A stretch of DNA of 64,000 nt from Mytilisepta virgata (Eukaryota; Mollusca; Bivalvia; Mytilida; Mytilidae), in assembly GCA_028015205.1 (NCBI GenBank), contig CM051514.1, forward strand, positions 21,530,150-21,594,149. Reading direction: 5' to 3'. The notes below the pieces were generated by a model. It was not told where the DNA came from. It ran no database searches and saw only the letters and a list, made by a program, of their open reading frames with translations. The position numbers were made by a program, and so were the translations under genes. Positions 34,333 to 46,290 of this stretch are shown piece after piece (the stretch's first letter is position 1; the number at the start of each line of letters is the position of its first letter).

Positions 34333-34656
34333 TTAAAGTATTAACATGAAATGTTCCAATTCCTTGGCGCCAATATCATACACAAAATTTAATTCTCTTA
34401 CAAACCACTTGAAACGGAACGAAAAGACAATTTTTTTCTCCTTGACTTCGAAGCGCAGAAAAAGATACTCATGCTCAGTCTTTGGGGTCACATTGATGCG
34501 TCTATCCTTAATGCATGATATATCTAACAGTGAAATAACTAAAGAAACTAAATCAAATTGTATAATAAGATGTAGATTCAGTTTTGAACAAAAGGTAGGA
34601 ACACACAATGAAACATCGTGTATATTATTTTTCTGCAAATGCTTAATTTGTATCAT
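34333..34656 (-). CDS. Conserved hypothetical frame divergent from copy B
   Basis: 107 codons, the longest copy of the frame described at 6813-7109. The middle carries NVTPKTEHEYLFLRFE and the end FVYDIGAKELEHFMLIL. It starts about 685 bases upstream of the glycine-rich promoter on the other strand. No domain recognised. Confidence 0.25.
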   Translation of the reverse strand: MIQIKHLQKNNIHDVSLCVPTFCSKLNLHLIIQFDLVSLVISLLDISCIKDRRINVTPKTEHEYLFLRFEVKEKKIVFSFRFKWFVRELNFVYDIGAKELEHFMLIL

Positions 34657-35254
34657 AATTGTATAACAACTCTGTAACTATTTAATTGTTTACGAGAATA
34701 AAGTTAATACAAACTACACACTAAGCTTTAACAAGAAATCTATTAAATATAATATGATGTTGGCGTGGCCAATGATGCCAGCACAGCAAAAGCCCTTTCC
34801 AGAAAGTCATTTCCGGTATCACGATTCTGATTCTAAAATTATAATTTGAAGCAAGTTATTTCCTTACTTCTATTTCCGGCGAACGAAACTTTTTTTTCTA
34901 GCCTTAGTATGTAGCACGATATGGCTGCTCTCATTAAAGAAAGACTTCTCTAAATGACCCATATGTAGAAAATGCATATGCATATAGCGCTCGCTGTGCT
35001 CGCTAGGAATAGGTATGGTTACATCATAAAAAAAATATACCTCAGATTAGCACTCTTAGGATAATTATATTCGTTTTTGAAATATGTATGTTCTTGCCAG
35101 AATCAGACGATTTGAAACTATAATGCATACATTTTCTACTTCCACGATTAATGGACTATGTGACGCTGTTTTTTGTTCACGTTTTGAAAACGTGGACAAC
35201 ACCAAATTTGCTGACAAGGGAATAGATATATCATGTTTAAATTTTAAATGATAT

Positions 35255-35402
35255 ATTGTAATTATGATAAATTATATGAAAAAAATTGTAAATGACAAAA
35301 TTTTGGCTACTTTTTTCGACCACGAAGACAGTTGATTCCATATAAAAAGCACATGAATTTTTCAAATCTGCCACACTCTCAAGTCTTCAAAACAGTAAAA
35401 AG
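35255..35402 (+). promoter_or_regulatory. Core promoter and non-coding exon 1 of copy B
   Basis: ATTGTAATTATGATA at 35255-35269, TATA box ATATAAAAAG at 35340-35349, exon 1 end AAAAAG|GTAAGT at 35402. Intron 1 is 35403-37519. The promoter looks as intact as in A although the coding frame is broken. Confidence 0.6.
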
Positions 35403-37540
35403 GTAAGTTTCTTATTTCAACAACTGAATTATTATGTCGAGTTTATAAAGTTACAGCTCTGTGAGGGTTTCGTTAGTTATCACTGTCTTGTTCTTTCAAA
35501 TAAGAAAGAACAGGCTCTTTCAAAACCTTCTTTATATACAGTTGTTTTGCTTCATTGCTAACTGTGTGTGGGTTTTCACTGAAATATAATTATCACTACC
35601 AAATATTGATTTTTCTTGTTACACCATTTCAAGCTGTAAACCTGTTTCAATATAATTATCGATATGCCTGTTCTAAAGCCTCTGACAATATACATTGCTT
35701 CATTCATTTTTTAGTAGTCCCTTTTCCTTACTTTGGATATTATGTCGAACGTCTCATTACAAAATCCATATATTTAGGTTAAAATTTGATAGAAAAAATA
35801 ATTACGTTAGAACCCGAAAGCCTATTAGCATTTAATATAACAGGTAGTGGATCAGGTAGAATTCTACCCTCATGAGTCACTGTTTTTAAAACAAAATGGA
35901 ACAATTTCAAAGAAGTTTCAGTTGAATTTATGCTTTAAGGAAAATCAAATAAACATTAAATGTTAACTAAAGGAAAAATATAATAAACCCGAAATCAAGA
36001 ATTATACATAGGTATGATATGTCATAATGAGACAGATATAAATTAAATGTCATACTGCTTGTCGCGCACCGGGATTTAAAACAAATCTAGATAGTTAAGG
36101 TATCAGATTATGAATTACATTCAATTTTTATTGATAATTTTTCGATGACGGCATTTTGACAAGGCAGGGTGCGAATATACGGTTCATCTCTTTTGATTAT
36201 AAATACATTATATTTGCACATTTTCAATACCTAATTTCTGTTTGGTACAAACTAAAGCTGACATGAATAGTATATAAACAATTAAAGGCCACTATGACTT
36301 AGATGTACATCTATATAATAACTTCATTTATTGCACTGCATATGAATATCTCAAATAATCACACCAGTAATACTATTTTAAGAAAATATGGAAAAACAAT
36401 TATGTAACTAAAATTTCAATGCGTAGTTCATAACAGGATACAACACTTTTTAGACATTAGTATGCAGTTACCCTTTGAAATATATTAACTGCATAATTTG
36501 GAATGTACTCTACATGAATTTCATATTTGTTAATTTGTCAGAATAAACCATGAATACTGTGAGGTCTAAATGGTTCATGAACCAGACAATGAGCCTTAAT
36601 TTTGTTTTACGCTTTCAACAACTATACCAAGGTTATGTAGATCGATATCATTACGTCAAGTAACAAATAGCACTTTAAACTTACACTACCCCGATTTGCA
36701 ACACTACAACAAATATTATTCTAATTAAAATCCAATACTAATCAACTATCTATTCGGGTTGTTTTGCAAAGAATAGCGTAAGTGTCTGCTTATTTAAACT
36801 TGCCATTTTTTTAACTGGACGACTTTTTTGCCATTTTCCATTCTAAAATTGTAAACCATGTATCAGTCCATTTGACAGGTTTCAAAAGTGGGGTATGGGC
36901 AATCTATTGTACTTGTTTTTGGATTATACTGGTAAATTAGTGTTAAGTATTAAATTTTACCTCATATACATGAAAAAAATACTTATATTTAGTTTGTCCA
37001 GTTTTTTTTCAAATCATCAAATGAATTATACCTCTTTTGGATTTTTACATTTCGTCGTCTAATGTACAATGTTTAAAGGCGACAAACGTTCTAAGCTAGT
37101 ATATATATATTTTTTTGTGTGTGTATCATAGTAACAGATTTTTTTACTGAAAGTATGAAATTATCTGATACGTGCGAGTTTTGGCTCCAAAACGTTGGAG
37201 CCATGCTGACTATAAGATACATCTGTGTAATTGCTAATAATTATTAGAAATATGCAGAATTGTAGGACACCAACTATCTCTTCATGAAGAAATCAATTTG
37301 CAGAAGCATGTACGAGACGCAGTAAATATATAATATAATAAAAAAAAATAAATCTGACATTGCTATTCAATACAATACGGAGTATATAATAAATAGTCGT
37401 AATTTTTCTTGAATTATATCTAAACTTTGCTAAATAGATGATTCTGAGAAACTGTGATTTATGCATTGGTGTAAATTAATTGTTAAAAATTCCTAGCAAT
37501 TTTTACATGTTTATTACAGTCTTTAAATACCTTATTCAAC

Positions 37541-38908
37541 ATGAAGCTAACTGCAGCAATCTTTATGGCTTTTGCCTTTCACTGACATCAGCCGGTTGGA
37601 AGAAAGGTGGAATCATTCATGGTCCAAGAATTGTGTTGGCACCAGTCATAGTAGGAGGATATGGTATAGGACTTGGAGGTTCCCTTGGACTTGGAGGTTC
37701 TCTAGGTCTTGGGGGTTCTTTGGGACTTGGAAGTGTAGTAGGAGGTGGAATTGGAGGGATCCTAGGAGGTGGTGCTTATGGCATTGGAGGTGGTTATGGT
37801 CTTGGAGTTGGAGGTGGTTATGGCCTTGGAGTTGGAGGTGGTTATGGCCTTGGAGTTGGAGGTGGATATGGCGGTTTAGTTGGAAAAAAGTCAGGTATTA
37901 TTGATGTTTCGATATTTTTTTTCATATTTTATTGTCGATAAACTTTATTATTTTAGCTTGTTTTATTTACTGTATGTAAGTACAGAAACTCATTAAGAAT
38001 GTGGTCTTTCATGTTTCAAGTACATTTAATTAGGATGAAGAAAAAAGGTATTATCTTTTCAATATCAAAGGAATACTATGTAGGTCTAAAAAACATTGAT
38101 TTCGATATGAAATAATAACATTTATGTACGTAAATTGTGGGATAAGAAAAGTAAGCCAAATCATCTTATTGCAAGATTAGAAGCTTTTATTCATTTTATC
38201 AGAATATTGTACTTTTCTTTTGCCCCATCGAACTCTAACTTGTGTGCTTATAATCTTTCATTTTAATTTACCGATTATGTTATAACTGTAATGAACTACG
38301 TGCATGTTCTTGTATTCAGATGGTACATCTGTGAAAACTCAGCAATATAATGTATCTGCGTCGTGCATAGCTCTGTCCTTACATTGGTCATTTGGGATGT
38401 CTGAATTTGGTCTTTAACTTTTTGGATTGTTGTTTTGAATTTTAAGATTTAAGGCCTTGAGGAATAAAACGTATCACAAAATACCGAAATAAATTTGATG
38501 CACTGTATGGAAATTTCGTTGACTGACAACTCATCAGCAGTGCTCGAGATAAAAATATTGGAAAACTTGTTAAAGATATAATGATGATTAATAAGCACAA
38601 CCATCCCAATTCAAAACAATTAAAACAAGCATGTATCCAAACTTAGCTAAGGGTTACCTCTGTATCAAATGGAAGAGCCTTAGACATTTCTGGTAATTTT
38701 TGTCAAATTTTGAACGGAAAATTTAAAGGCATTTGAGTAATGAATCATGCCAGGAAAAAGGTTATGGCCACTTGGCTGATAATTTCCTCGGGGACTGAAA
38801 ACAGATGAATCGTAAACGATGAAATGTTCACATTTAAGGATTTTGTGTATGAGTACATTGTATATCGAATAAAACATCTATATTTATTCTTTTTCAGGTT
38901 ATTATTAA
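37541..38908 (+). pseudogene. Glycine-rich shematrin-like gene, frameshifted (copy B)
   Basis: Same model as copy A: exon 2 from 37520, ATG 37541, donor after 37894, last exon 38898-38908 (Gly-Tyr-Tyr-stop), AATAAA at 38951-38956. Compared with A, one G is missing at about 37570 (GGCTTTTGCC against GGCTGTTTGCC), inside the signal peptide. From the ATG the product stops soon after MKLTAAIFMA. The Gly-rich frame downstream is otherwise intact and nearly identical to A, with Val for Leu once. An open frame from 37480 only spans the break because it starts in the intron. Either a very recent pseudogene or a sequencing error. Confidence 0.7.
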
Positions 38909-38950
38909 ACGATTTGAAAAGACGCTCCATACCGAAGATGATTGATACAA

Positions 38951-38956
38951 AATAAA
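38951..38956 (+). terminator. Polyadenylation signal of copy B
   Basis: AATAAA 43 bases after the stop codon, as in copy A. Confidence 0.55.
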
Positions 38957-39043
38957 TGCTTTTACTTAATACGTATTTTCATATTTGATACCCAATTTAT
39001 AAAGCCATTTAAACCAACCGGAGTGTTGCCCAGGTATTCTTTT

Positions 39044-39046
<3 letters not shown>

Positions 39047-39091
<45 letters not shown>
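39047..39091. repeat. AT microsatellite in unit B
   Basis: About 22 AT units at the same site as 23515-23554 in A, with a different length. Confidence 0.95.
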
Positions 39092-39094
<3 letters not shown>

Positions 39095-39433
39095 GTTGAA
39101 AGGATGTTTTACATTTCATTACATGTTTTATAAAATTATTGTGATATCAGGAAAGGTCGATAATGACATACAAGTCAGTCAGAACCCCGGCTAAAGAAAA
39201 TAATACAAAAGAGCACACAAAACAAACAAACTTGGCACAAACACGGAAAAATTGTGAGGTAAGACCGATTTAAGGGGCACAAAAACCCCCCATTTATCTA
39301 TTCTGACACTGGTCTATACAACACATGCTATAAAAACCAATAAAGTACGATTATCATCCAGGTAACTTGCTAGAACCGCAAATTTGTTGAAAGCTACTTA
39401 GTTTAGATAGTAGGGTCAGAAGGTACTCATTCT

Positions 39434-39600
39434 ATGAAAGCAGATAAGGGTTGAATAGCTACAGGTCTGATTATTTTTTAACAAAAAAAAACATTAAAAA
39501 AAACCATAATGGATGTAATGTTATTTTATAAATCGGTAGGTATTTCATGTGCACAACTGACCCATAATGTATATTTTCTCACTTTATTTCACCATAAATC
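39434..39600 (+). pseudogene. Decayed copy of the small ORF seen at 2551-2751 (unit B)
   Basis: Same damage as in unit A: ATG followed by a stop after six codons, with the TATA motif kept about 105 bases upstream. Damage shared with A means it predates the A/B duplication. Confidence 0.2.
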
Positions 39601-39759
39601 CACTCGTGTGGATCTACACTATATTCTCATCTGTATTTTACACCATATTTCATGTATGGAGTAATTTATTTCTAAACATGAACCAATATATCCAGCATAC
39701 ATAAATTTCAAACAACAAGTTCTAATTATGTATACTATTTAAATAAACTAGAGGCGGCT

Positions 39760-41735
39760 CCTAGGTCCCTGCGTTGCCGGCCTGAAAATCATTTGGACAC
39801 TTAAAGCAAAATTAATTAATTTGAACATTGCTGCCAATTTCTAATTGGCTCACTGGTTTTCCAAATTGCTCATTGGTTTCGGACAACATTGTTTTGGATG
39901 AACATTTTCCAAAGGGGCCTATGTTGACCATTGCTGAAAAATTTGGTTCCAATTGGCTAAGTGATTTCAATTAAAACGATCTTCAAGTTAATTTTCTCAT
40001 ACTATGATAGGGTTTTATGTCAAACTAATTCTCCTCTGGGGGGGGGGCATTTTGGATGGCAGTTAGGGTCGTTGAATATAATGTTCAAAGAAAACCACCC
40101 AAAAACTGTTGCTGCAAAGGTTGGTTCTTATTGTTTCTTCAGTGCTTTCGGACATGTATGAATCTCTAAATGAATTTTCTCCATAAGGTTCTATGTTACA
40201 CTAAGATTGCCTTACAACATAGTACGGGTATATGATAATATTTTCAAAACTTTTCAACAACATAAAAAAGGCAAAACTTAATTCTCAGAAAAGCAATTGC
40301 AGAATTACAATAGAAATTTCAATTTCTAATTGTCTGACAGAATTAAGAATTATAAGCAAAACACTTTGTACTTTTATCAAAATTAAACAAAATTAAATGC
40401 CTCAGTCATCAGATTTAACATCTAAAATTTAGTCATTACTATCTGATTAAATGACAAATTTCTGCATTTTAGTTTTGAACAGGAACAGTGATACATTTTT
40501 CATTTTGTAAATTTTGTCTAAAATTAAGATTAAATGTTCCACCTTGAATATCAGATCCAGCAGGTAAAAGGTGAGTAAAATTCATTTGACTAGTATTTCT
40601 AGTACATTGTGTCACAGTATCAAGATTATTGTTAAGTAAGTTTTTATTATCCTTAGTTCATGTATTAATTTCAATTCTTTGCAATTGACCAGTGTGTTCA
40701 TTTTCAGTCCGTTTTTGAATAGCACTATCATCTGTTGTTGAATGTTTGTTTGAATTGCGATTCAAAATAGAAAACATTCTTTGAGTGTTTAAACTGGTTT
40801 TGTAAATACTTTGAAAAGATTTGTGACCGAAGTGTTGTTAACAGACGTTATAGGTATGTCTTCGTCCAAAAGTTGCAGTTTTGTATCATGGTTGTTTGTA
40901 AAATTCTGTATTTTATCCACATTTGATTTTTCAACCACACGTTTAAACATTTCTGCTCATAAGGTTTGGTTCTTATACATAATTTTTACATTTTATTTAA
41001 TCCTAAGTAAAAGGTCAATCAGGTTTACAGTTTTTCTCTGGTCTATGACTGCGATACTGAAAAAGGACTAGAATTGGATAATATCGAGTGTTCCAGCTAA
41101 AATGTTTCAAGTCAGAAAAGGGAAAAAAATCATCTCTGTTATCAAATTATGTAATGCCTCTTTTATAGTTCTTTTGTTTCTATAATTCTTATAATGCATT
41201 TTCATACAATCTTGTTTATTTCATATTGGTATTAAACAGTGTTTTTTATCGTTTTTTAACATTATATTTGGCGCGAAGGCTAAAGAGGTGAAATGGATGA
41301 AGCTGATGCTCCTTGGGCTAGCTGGAAAAGAGGATATTCATTTTTGATACAAAACTGTCTTTATTAACTGACTAATTTGATATGGACATGAAAGGATATG
41401 GTCCTATTTTAAACTAAGTATATGATAATATTTTCAAAACTTTTCAACAACATCAAAAAGGCAAAACTTAATTCTCAGAATTGCTGAATTGCTGAATTGC
41501 AATACAAATTCGAAGTCCTAATTGTGTGATACAGTTAAGAATTATAAGCAAAACACTTCATTCTTTTATCAAAATTAAACAAAACTAAATGCCTCAATTA
41601 TCAGATTTAACATCTAAAATTTAGTCATTACTATCTGATTCACATAGACAACATTGTTTACAGAAATGTAGATTCAACAAACAAAATTTTGCAGTTTGTC
41701 TTTCTATTAACGGATATACCGTTGCTGGTGGATGT
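39760..41735. other. 3' flank of unit B, no gene seen
   Basis: Matches 24230-26236 of unit A, including the dispersed repeat pieces. Compared with A, short deletions lie around 41116 and 41418 and a short insertion near 40480. No gene recognised. Confidence 0.4.
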
Positions 41736-42246
41736 TAAAATGTCATGCAAAAAGGACCATGATCAAATGTGGTAGAGTGATTTATTTTAATATTTTACAT
41801 TTTTGTTAAAAATTGATAAAATTGTTACTTGAATTGAGACTGTTTATTATTGTCATTGAAAATATTTAGAGTTTTCTCTCTTTATATGTTTATTAGGGTC
41901 ATTTGAGTGGATTGATATTGATTTGAATAAAGAATATTGAGAATGTAAGATGTTGAAATTAATCAGCCACAATACCCGGATCCATGCACATTTATAGTAT
42001 TTTATTACAATACGACACACACATAACAAATAATCGATTATCAGGAAGAATTACAATTAATTGAATAACTAAATTTACCAGTGCCATTTCTTAATGTCAA
42101 TAAAATGCTGAGAAATAAAAATCCAAGCAAAGTTGACTTTCTCTGAACGAGCTGAATTCATACTTTTAACACAATTTTAAAAATGTATCAATTGATTATT
42201 TCAATACGGGTATCTAAAAAAGTGTACGATACCCTTGAGGACTTTT
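41736..42246. other. Local inversion with insertion in unit B
   Basis: The segment equal to 26237-26487 of unit A is present in reverse orientation, and about 250 unrelated AT-rich bases (about 41769-42022) are inserted within it. Unit L has the same orientation as A, so B is the derived state. The flanks on both sides are collinear with A. Confidence 0.8.
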
Positions 42247-42874
42247 TTGTCATGGTATATTGCTATATGACATTTTCTGTCATCCTCTGGGATACGCTCT
42301 ACTTTTTTTTTGTTTTGTATTTGTTCCATGTCTTGTATAAAATATATTGTATTCCTAATGCGTCAAATTCTAGTTTAATGTCACCAGATTTTCAATTGCC
42401 TATGCTGATGTGTATTGCATTGGTAACAATATAGTAGTCAACATATGTTTAGGATCATTTGAACATATGCCACCAGAATTCAGAATTAAACAATTATGTC
42501 TCAGACTCTTTCTTTTTGTTAGTCAATCACGGGATATTTTTTTCTTCAAAATCTTTAATAATGCCGTAAAGATAATTATTTATGCTCAAGTATATGTTGA
42601 TCATCGACCTGAAACACTCTAGACATAGACATAAACTCATATTGCCTCTCAACACAGGAACAATAATTTTACCGACGTAGATTTCCTGTAAATACAGGTC
42701 CATTTCACTCGGGGATAGCTAGAATTTCTCTTAAGTCAGTCTTGACATTTGGTAGATAATGTTGTAAAGTTTTAACACTGACGGGAGTTCATTTTCCTTT
42801 TATTGTTGTTTTTGCTCTCTTTTTGTTTTAAAAAAAATTCGGCGGTCATTCAAATCTAGTGATATACTTTTTTA

Positions 42875-43281
42875 TTGTTCTCTGCCATGGTATCTAAATT
42901 TTCCTCTGAAATATCATATAGATATTTTTTCAATTTCTGAGTTATTGATGCTTGAGATTTGAAAGTCAAAACTGTCATCTCAAAGGTCGCCATCCTGAGG
43001 ATTTGATACTTTCTGATTTACTTCTGATACAATGACACCTACAGTAAAAGTTGGATTTTAGAGATGAGTGTCTGTGGAAGTTGGCCTTGAATGTTGATCA
43101 GATTCTTATCAAGGATTAAACTGCTAATGGTTAATTGATGGAGCTGTTTATTGCATGTTAAATTGTGGTAATTACAAGTCATCATCAAAGTAAAAAATAT
43201 CTGGATAGTCATTCTAGCAGCATTATAAGGATCCATATTCATAATATTTTTTAGCAGACGAAATTGTGAGAAATACTGCAA
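42875..43281 (-). pseudogene. Coding relic of an unknown protein (unit B)
   Basis: Minus-strand frame 43281-43039 (80 codons) contains NMDPYNAARMTIQIFF and LPQTLISKIQLLL, with a mixed, natural-looking composition unlike the AT-biased frames nearby. An AG acceptor-like TTTTGCAG lies at its start. A further protein-like stretch follows in other frames to about 42875, with KKYLYDISEENLDTMAENNK just before its stop. The A copy has a stop inside. Probably a decayed exon or retro-copy; family unknown. Confidence 0.35.
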
Positions 43282-43902
43282 AATTGTTTTATGTGTAATA
43301 TATACAAAAATAAAATTGTTTTATAACCGTAAAATAAATGTTTTGTTTTAATTTTATGTGGAGAGTGTATGAATACAGTTTCGTCTAAATTTATTAAAGT
43401 AACAAAATATGTGTAGATGATTAATGAAAAGTGATAGACCGTAGCATAAATGCCAACTTAGAATATAAAAACAGAGTAAGTTCAGTATTGGTAAAAATGG
43501 TATATCAAGTCGGAATATCAGGAATATTCTATATCTTTGTGTACTGTAATGTATCTTTGTAGTAAATTGGTATCTGGTTAATTTGAGGACGTGTAACATA
43601 GGGCCTTATGAAACAATTCCCTTAAATGTCTTTTTTATGAAACCAATTGGAATACAATTTGGCAAAAATTATCCTGAGATGGTTCTTTATCAGAATTGTA
43701 TCGAATGATCATTACTGCCGTCCCAGATGGTCGCCATAGGCATAGGCGAACTATTTTTAACTATAGAACATTTTTTGAAAATGCATTTAATGATCTATAC
43801 TTGTCTGAAAGCAGTGAGCTAATTAGAACCAATCTTGGCAGCAATGATTTGTAGGTGGTTTTCTTACAAAATTATATTCAATGACCCGAATTGACATCTA
43901 AA

Positions 43903-44820
43903 AAGGACAAATATACCTAAGGAGCAATCAAAGAACGTGATCCATTGGACAGACAAACCCTGGAAGACAAATGAACAACCACAAGCACAACAAATAAACG
44001 CAGAAAACTAAAAAACAATGAACAACACGAATTCCTATAAAAACCAGGAGTGAACCCAGGTGATCCGGAAGGGTAAGCAGTTTCTGCTCCATATACGAAC
44101 AAAGTCAATCCGGGGAAGTCACAAATCGGTGGAGGTTACGACAGTGGGAACAGGTCCAACATCATCTTAGATATTGGAACACTGTAAAGGTCAATCAATT
44201 CGTGATGACGACCGTAAAATTTCCTCAGTGATGACATCAACTTATCCCTGATAAAACCCTCGTTAAGATGCTTTTGTGACAGCAGTAATCCTCTTTGTCG
44301 AAAGTTAGGGTAACTCACGCATGCCCTTGAAAATCGGATAAGCTGAGAAACGTAGACGACATATGCAGGCGATGCTGATATATTGCTACTCAAGAAGGGA
44401 AAATTAACAATAGGAAAGTTGAAGTCGTCACGTTTGTCATAAAGATTTGTCTTCAAATCTCCCTCATAGTCTATTTCAAGAAACAAATCCAAATATGAAG
44501 CGGATTTGGTGTATTTGTAGTATCCTTAATTTCAAGCTCACTGGGGTAGATAAGATGTAGAAAGTCTTGGAATTTGTCGTTATTCAACGACAACACATAA
44601 TCTATACAACGAAAAGTAAAATTAAAGGATTGGGCTAGTTTCTTTTTTTTAAGTAGTAATCCTTGAATGAAGTCCGCTTCATATGAGTACAGAAACAGAT
44701 CGGCGAGAGGAGCACAGTTGGTTCCCATTGGAATGCCGATTGTTTGTTGAAAAATGAGACCGCCAAATTCAACGAATATGTTATCTATGAGAAAATCTAA
44801 CATGTTTGTAATTTCATCTT
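43903..44820 (-). pseudogene. Penelope-like reverse transcriptase relic (unit B)
   Basis: Same insertion as 28131-29090 in A. Here the Cys codon that is a stop in A is intact, but a deletion near 44500 shifts the frame and the catalytic motif reads CIDY instead of YIDD. The two duplicates have decayed in different ways since they separated. Confidence 0.6.
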
Positions 44821-44829
44821 GGCCCCAAG

Positions 44830-45460
44830 AGGCGAACTTACTTTAACATAGGATAGAATAGAGAATGAAACGGGGAATGTGTCAAGGAGACAACAACTCG
44901 ACCAACGAGCAGAAAACAGCTCAAAGCTACCAATATGTCTTCAACGCCGCGTGAAAATCCCGCACCCGGATGTGGATTTCAGCTGGCCCTTAAACAATAA
45001 TGTATACTAGTTCAGCAAAACGGACGACACCCTAAACTCTGAAAAATAAAAATGAACCAAAATTCAAAAAACACAAAAGACTAACAAAGGCTGGATGTTC
45101 CTGACTTGGGACAGGCGCAAAAATGCGGCGGTGTTAAACCTGTTTCTCAGCCGTCCCCAATACCTCTTGTAAATGTGGAATAAAGAAACACACAGAAATA
45201 AACACAGTAAAACTCAGTTCAAAAGAGTCCGATTTTAAAAACAGTAACAGAAGAAACTAAGGAAAATGACAATGATCAATATATATTAACAAAGGACTAC
45301 TAGCAGTTACTGACTTGTCAGCTCCAGACCTCTATTAAGCTGATCGAAAAATTCATATATAAATTCAGCCAAAATCCCTCCCGTCATGGATTTAGTATCA
45401 TGCCATCATAAATTATACGAGAAGAACATAACCCGTATCATGCCAACAACTGGTTTTAGA
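44830..45460. repeat. Dispersed repeat at the end of unit B
   Basis: Same repeat as 29100-29745, with short deletions relative to A (for example around 45150). Confidence 0.5.
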
Positions 45461-45539
45461 ATGGATTTGTTTATTTCCGATGCAAACACCCTATGTGTGA
45501 ATCAATATTAATTCCAGTATAGTTACTAAGTCCCTTGTT

Positions 45540-46290
45540 GAAAAGTCTGTTTAAAGGATTGATTAGCTTTTCTGGTGAATGACGACATTTTTGTGCTTTG
45601 TATAGAATATTACCATAAAATATGGGATGTTAAGAACCTGAACATATAAGATGTTTCCACGTTGATTTATACTTAGTAAATGTTTTGACAAGTTTGTGAT
45701 ATCGAAATCCCTGTCGTAATAATTTTTCAGTAATACAGAGATATCTTTCATTAAAATCAAATGCGTTGTTACATACACGAGCGAATGGAACAAGTTGAGA
45801 TATATAAATACCATACGATGGTGCCAAGGAAACGGCGCTATCTAAAAACAATAATTAACAACAGGAAATGAAAAATCATCTCTCTCATCGTAAATTGTAG
45901 TATTCAGTATCCCGTTAGAGATATAGATATCAAGATCCAGGAAAGAGCAGTGTCCATTGATAGTATTAACTTTATTTTAAGTATGTTCAACAGGATAAAT
46001 CTCTTTAGTGTACATACTGAAGTCGTTTTTATTGACAGCCAAAATATCACCCAATAACTACAAGTGTTATTAAGTTTTTGTATCAAATGTTGTTTCGTTG
46101 GGTCTTTGCTGATTTAGATATAAATTGTTGTTCGTATCAATACAGAACAGGTCAGCAATAACTGGTGCACAGTTAGTCCCCGTTAGAATTCCGATAACTT
46201 GGCGATATACGAAATTTCCTAAGCGAACAAAAATGTTATCTAGTAGAAATTCAAGTGCAGTTATTATATCAAATCAGGTCCAATTGTCAT
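45540..46290 (-). pseudogene. Second, different reverse transcriptase relic
   Basis: Minus-strand fragments in several frames: near the start of the relic (about 46280-46150) a block like FLLDNIFVRLGN followed by a GTNCAP motif, then pieces down to about 45580 including YGIYISQLV and FNERYLCITEKLLRQGFRYHK. The catalytic YxDD part is deleted. The type resembles the RT at 28131 but is a distinct subfamily. It lies between the end of B and the start of D and is absent from the other units. Confidence 0.55.

Larger units (their letters stand above)
31841..45466 (+). repeat. Unit B: recent direct duplicate of unit A
   Basis: Begins abruptly at CTAAATATTATG (31841, equal to 16369) and ends at TTTTAGAATGGAT (45466, equal to 29754). 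It is about 240 bases longer than A, mainly because of the insertion inside the inverted segment at 41736-42246. Differences from A are scattered substitutions and short indels. Confidence 0.92.

Noticed and set aside
37480..37941. Open frame that appears to make copy B intact with a longer N-terminus
   Set aside because: Its start lies in intron 1, before the acceptor at 37519; it only bridges the frameshift by reading unspliced sequence.
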